This document shows, piece by piece, positions 58,740 to 64,000 of a stretch of 64,000 nt of DNA. The notes beneath the pieces were generated by a model. The model was not told the origin of the DNA. It did not search any database and saw only the letters and a list, made by a program, of their open reading frames with translations. The DNA is from Macrobrachium rosenbergii (Eukaryota; Arthropoda; Malacostraca; Decapoda; Palaemonidae). Position numbers and translations under genes: made by a program. Position 1 is the stretch's first letter; every line of letters starts with the position of its first letter. The stretch lies in assembly GCF_040412425.1 (NCBI RefSeq), contig NC_089767.1, positions 40,664,009 to 40,728,008 of the forward strand, written 5' to 3'.

Positions 58740-61170
58740 AAGACATTAAATTATTCACCACCTCCATTACAATACAACCTTAATACTGCGCAAAAGTTTT
58801 TTCACCAGATCAGCAGTGGGAAAAAAAATTTTGGTCATAGTTTGCCAGAAGCGCTCAATGTGCAACTTAAGTCAGTTGATTATATTCTTTGAAAATCAAC
58901 ATTAAAGATTGTGGGGGCGATACATATGAAAGTGGAACTATAGAGCAGTCTTATTAAACACTCGGCAAAACACCGAGTGGTAATAAAATTGATAAATTTC
59001 AGGCATATATGCTTTTTCTTTTAGGAGAGATTACTAAATGTTAGGCTTAAGGGAAACAGGAGCTTGCAGATTTGTCATCTTATCGTTTTTATCTAATATA
59101 AGTTTTTATGTTAACGTCCAGTACCACAGTACCACAACTGATAACAAAGAATAAAAGGGCAATTATCAGGTAATACTGACAGCCCTAATAAATCAAGTTT
59201 TACCAACTCAGAATAATTGCAAAAATATTATTATTTCTGTAAAAACACTATTGTTATTTCTGGAAAAAAAAAACACTACTTATTGCCAACAAAAGTTGAA
59301 AACCTTGAATATGAATTCCATTGACCATAAAATCTGCTGGTTAACTGTATAAGGTTTCTTAAGAAGCTAAAAGTTCTGTCATGAGACATAATTGCCGGTA
59401 CAGCATAAGACTTACAGTTTTTTCTTCGTACTTACATTCTTGCCACCTTTCTTCATTTTTCCTCCTTCCCAGCGGTTTTGTTTTGTCTTCTCCCCTATGC
59501 TGAACACTACACCTGAAGGCCTAGTGACAGACACTTGGTGTTGCTATGCCTCACTTCTTGAAATTTAAAAAAAACTTATTGTCGAGTTACTTACACTTAT
59601 GAAAATCATCCCTCCGATCCAGCTGCTATTGTTTGACGTCAGCATTGTCTTGAAGTAACAGATAACACCATTGGTAAATTGGAAATCATGAAGGTATAAT
59701 TACTGTGAAGTTGATTACAAACTGTTGTAATAGATAATTATGGGAAAAAATGATATAGTAAAATATAAATACAGTAATGAGTCAAGGAAAGAGGGACCTT
59801 TATATGTAAAAGTGATTATCAATGAGAAGGTGAAAATGTCCTCATTTAGTTATGAGTTTCCTTGGCCGGAAAATAATCGTACCACTTAAAATGTTCTCAT
59901 TTTACTGGTTGCAAGCAATTAGAACCAAGAGCAGATTGTCAGGGTGGTACAGGCCTGAGCACTAAAACTGAACCCTGGAAAACTTTGCAAGAAATGTAAA
60001 GAAAGTCAAGCTTAACTTTACTGCCACTTTCTTTCACCCTCCACCTAAAGATCAAGATATTCAGATAGCTGAAACTATTTTCAATCTAGGGCAGATTCTG
60101 TAGAATCCTTAACCTTTGCCCATGAGAATAAATGAGAAATCATGTTTAAATGATAATATTCAAGAATATTACAGTGTAACAATTATTTTATATCTTGTGG
60201 ATGCATGGCACTTTAAAATAATTCTTTCTTTCCACTGTTCATCATTATTCATTTAGAGTTGACTTTCTGCAACACACAGACCTTTGAACCTCACACCACT
60301 CCATAGAATCTATGGTAACAAGGTCAAACAAGTTTAAGGTATGGACATTACATTTTTGTGGTCATGGAGTTTCTGCTGCAGTGACAGAATTTACATTTTT
60401 GTGGTCATGGAGTTTCTGCTGCAGTGACAGAATTGGTGCTTGAAATTTTAGTCTAACACATGAATTTTACTTTAATCCCCATTTTATTCCAGTAAATAAA
60501 ACCAAACTGTATCCTTTACAAGATTTTCAGTGTCAAGAACCAAGAAAATCATCTTTACCAAGGACAGCTATTTTTTGCTCAGTGTTTCTAGGTGATAATG
60601 CATCGGGGTGTCACAAACATACTTTCTTGGGGAACCAACACATTTTAAAACCGTTCAAATTCAAATACATACAGATTTACTTCTAAGGATCTCTGATGTT
60701 CGTAGTTTTATCCTTCCATTAAATAATACATTGCTATTTACAAGAGGCAATGTCCTCGTTTAAAGGGTTTACTGTTTAGACCACAGAATCACATGAAGTG
60801 CAGCCTACTGATTTGTTAAATACAAATTGAAAACTGCAGCAATGTAAACAGCAAGAAACCAATGGGAATGGATGACGTGGAAAAGGTAGAAAGCAGTGCA
60901 GCTCAGGGTCAAAGGGACACAAGCTCCCCCTGACAACAAACACTTTTAATGGTGCACCTTCCATGACGGGAACGCAGAAAGGATACAGAATTGCAGAGTT
61001 TGTACTTGAAAGAATAGGAGATTGTAGGTCAAGATATATTTTATTGTGCCAGATTTATTTCATCATAACATTTTCAAGCCTACAAAAAGGCAATGCAATT
61101 TCATTATGTACATGAAGAATATAATTGCTACTAGTTGGAAAAAAAAAAAAAACCTTCAAAAGCTTAAAAT
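58740..61170. other. AT-rich DNA with no supported gene
   Basis: A possible small minus-strand exon lies near 59510-59436 (acceptor gttcag, donor AAGAAT|gtaagt), with two open frames and no clear partner. Otherwise nothing is seen except the duplication at about 60338-60433. Confidence 0.35.
60338..60433. repeat. 42-bp direct duplication
   Basis: Two adjacent, essentially identical copies of a segment contain tggtcatggagtttctgctg. Near identity suggests recent origin. Confidence 0.95.
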
Positions 61171-63431
61171 TATCATTTAAAATGAAAAAATAAAGTACAC
61201 ACCTTGGTTAAAAATGTAAGTAAAGATAAGAAAAATGGAAAGAACCATTATACAAAAGCAAAGGACATAAAAAAATGATCAGAGTTAAGATTCAGTTTTC
61301 TATGGCACATTTTAACAGTGAGCATTTTACAGAAATCAAGTCTCATCAGTGAAAAAGTTTTTGCTATATGCTATTTTAATTTTAGTTTTATGTTCCTTTC
61401 CATTCCTTTGTTTTGGCAGAACCATATATTAATATCTTCACTTCATATTTTGTTACTAAAATAAAAATGTTCAGCTTTTACTGTACTCTGAATATTTTTA
61501 CTAAGCTCTGCCAACCTGTAAACATTATATCCCCTTATGTATTCATGAAAATTGTGTCGTCTTTTTATAGCCTTGAAATTTATATGATGAGGCCATGCAA
61601 GTTTCAATAAAATGTGTCATATCTTGACGAACATGCTTTTCATAGAAAGAAATAGATTCCATATCTAAAATATGTCTCTTTTTTTGCTAGTGCTACCAAA
61701 GTTGGGCACAGTAAATCTAACAGTTGTCAACACTGCATTCACATGAGAAGGCTATAACGAAATAACACAATTCCTATGATCAAATTTATTAGGAAACTTC
61801 AAAGAAATATACAGCATACAAAATAAAAACATGACGTTCTGCACTTTGTGCAGTACCCTTACAAGAACAACTTTTGTTCATAACATTCATGCTCGTAATC
61901 ATTTCCTGTGTAATTTAAAACTTTACAAAGTCACTAGCACTCATGTTAACCAAAATTAAGTTCTCACAACAAGACTTATGCTTCCATAACAAAATCATGA
62001 ATGGTCTCGAAGTATCGACAAAATGTAAAGATAACAAGGTTGAAAATAACACATTAATAATCACTCCTTACCTATTTAAAAAGAAATGAGCTAGTCATTA
62101 TCATAAATATGTATTCATGTCAATAGTATTTGTACTTTGTCATCTGCCTATATCTGGAACTTCTAATTCATAATCAAGTTCCTGGGCTATGGGAGGCAGC
62201 CAGGAAACAATATAGCTTCAAGGTTATAAAATGATGACAGTCTCTCTCTCGCTATGATCCTTATAATGGTACATAAGATTATCTAGCTTAAACATAAAAT
62301 TCTTTTCCTATAAAATGCACACTCTACATTCAAACACACAGGTTTGGACAGAAACCTCTATGATACAATGCAGGGCCAAGTCCTTCCGCTAAGTTGACCA
62401 CACTAATTTTATTTTTATCACACGAAAACAACTTCACCCTGCACAATTAAAACAAGACAAAAAATTAATCCAGATAGATGTCTTATGTACAAAAGATGCT
62501 TTTCGAGCTGGTACACATACAATGATGATGAATTAAAGGTGATTTTATGAATAATGAATTGCCAAGCATTTAACCGGAGCTGAGGGGGCAGTCCTCGGCA
62601 GCCACTGCAATCTTTCTGTAAGTCATATTCTTATGGCAATCTCTCAAAAGAATGGCTGACTGACTGACCATGTCAAAAGAAGGTGGTGGAATTATTTTGC
62701 AATGCAATGTTAACCGTATTAAACTACTCATTTAATTTCTGCTTCCACGTCACAGCTCCTTTACACTGCAATATCAGAAAAACAAACATGGAAATCTTTT
62801 TAAATGAATACCACATAATTATATTTACAAGTTTATTGCACTGAAATACCCACAGCTGTGATACGTTAACAGGAAGCTCCGTAAGATGATTAAATGAATA
62901 AAATCCCCTATCTACCAATTGAACTGCAAAATACACACATGCTAAATACCATTACAGAACCACTGGTCATATCATGAGTGAGTTCACAAAAGTTTTGATG
63001 TGTCGTATTTTGATAACTTTCCTTTTACATAACTGAACGATTTCAAAAGATAATTTTGAGCACTTTGACACACAAAGCTCACCACTTTTGACAAAAGCCT
63101 TCAATAAGAGGAATGATTCACAGAATAGTAGTATCCACCAAGTTGTTTGATTTACAGATGCTTCAGCACTCTGTAAGGTTCTCCACAAAATCCTGAACCA
63201 AGGTAGACTTGGAATACATACCTATCTACTGCACAACGTTACGGGAAGATGACATTACCCACAAGACCAGCATGTATTCTGATGACACCACGAGTGTGGT
63301 GGCCTTGTGCCTCCGTTCAGATTTGTGATTGAAACAACAGTTGGTGTGACAAGTGGTGCCAGCAACCATGAACACACCATAAGCGACGAGATACAGTATG
63401 AAGTCCATGGCACAGGTAGTTCCCTCCTCCA
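61171..63431 (-). other. Probable long 3' UTR of the gene entering from the right
   Basis: The DNA is AT-rich and has no coding signal downstream (minus strand) of the terminal exon at 63490-63432. Open frames within it are short. The length is large for a 3' UTR, and its end was not determined. Confidence 0.3.
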
Positions 63432-63490
63432 CTAAACAGCTGCACCATTGCTCAGGAACATGTGTGATGTCGGAGACTCGCTCTCACTAC
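63432..63490 (-). CDS. Terminal coding exon of an unrecognised gene extending beyond the right edge
   Basis: A strong acceptor (tattctgcag) is followed by a phase-1 exon reading SESESPTSHMFLSNGAAV and a TAG at 63434-63432. Codon use looks coding. The upstream part of the gene would lie to the right. The preceding exon was not identified with confidence in 63500-64000, where several short frames are open near the edge. The tail alone is too short to name a family. Confidence 0.4.
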
Positions 63491-64000
63491 CTGCAGAATA
63501 CATCACAATGATGGAACTTGCATATCACCTGAAATGACGATTAACAAAAAAGACTCATGATAAGCTATTTCTGTTCATCTTCAAGCTCTCCTGTTTATAG
63601 TGGAAAACTGAAGCCGAGAAATCTAACCACAACCCTTGTAAGGAGGAGTTTGAGGTCATTAGCAAAAAATGAAAAATATTTCTAAAATGCAGTATTAAAT
63701 AAAAACAAAAATTTTTAATCTAAAATGGAAAACTTAATATTACAAGCTACTTAAGATTACAAAATCAAATTACTAAAAAATTGCAATTATAATTAGGACT
63801 GGGAAAAATCTTTATCAAAATATGGCTATAAAATTTATAACAACAATGAAGTACATAATACACATAAATTTTACCCCAAGAAACTCATTCTGGAGCATCA
63901 AGCCGAGGACATGACCACAAGCCACTGCAACCGTTCATGGGCCTGATGTATAAGGTGCTTGTTTGTCTATTTGATCTGGGGCTGCAGAAATCCATCAGCG

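Overview
This is eukaryotic, intron-rich, AT-rich DNA, most likely from an arthropod and probably a decapod crustacean. The reasons are long (GA)n and (TA)n microsatellites every few kilobases, a SINE-like repeat near 15.3 kb that resembles repeats common in decapod genomes (recalled, not searched), GT-AG introns from about 130 bp to 16 kb, and invertebrate-style gene content. No bacterial, organellar, rRNA, tRNA or CRISPR feature was found. All gene models here were built by hand from splice sites and reading frame.

Layout. (1) 1-5.3 kb: a weak minus-strand gene fragment (exons 2524-2678 and 4451-4489) and a promoter-like block (5225-5300) with two perfect CRE sites and an NRF-1-like site, beside a plus-strand candidate first exon (5301-5359). 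(2) 6135-25606, plus strand: a complete eight-exon gene for a secreted M28-peptidase-fold protein of 391 aa with a 15.8 kb first intron. (3) 39315-30970, minus strand: a complete eight-exon paralogue of 392 aa with the same intron phases throughout, so the two genes are convergent. Both have a signal peptide, a peptidase-like ectodomain with key metal and catalytic residues replaced, and a C-terminal hydrophobic tail that looks like a GPI-anchor signal. The minus-strand copy has a tandemly duplicated last exon and a 28-bp minisatellite that multiplies its last splice donor. (4) 52014-44421, minus strand: a seven-exon gene for an ETAA1-like protein (about 1022 aa), the RPA-binding activator of ATR kinase, with three copies of an RPA32-binding-type helix at the C terminus. 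(5) 53.3-54.8 kb: a composite of hAT-like elements and (ATT)n. (6) 57446-56733, minus strand: a basic, Tyr/His-rich 237-aa coding exon of unknown function. (7) 58-64 kb: small candidate exons on the minus strand, including a terminal exon (63490-63432) of a gene that probably continues beyond the right edge.

The strongest story is the convergent pair of GPI-anchored M28-like pseudopeptidases. The plus-strand copy has lost some catalytic residues and the minus-strand copy more. A cluster of GATA-factor sites upstream of the minus-strand copy suggests gut expression. The organisation of its 3' end (donor-site minisatellite followed by duplicated tail exons) could switch between anchored and soluble forms. 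The ETAA1-like gene is an unrelated neighbour.
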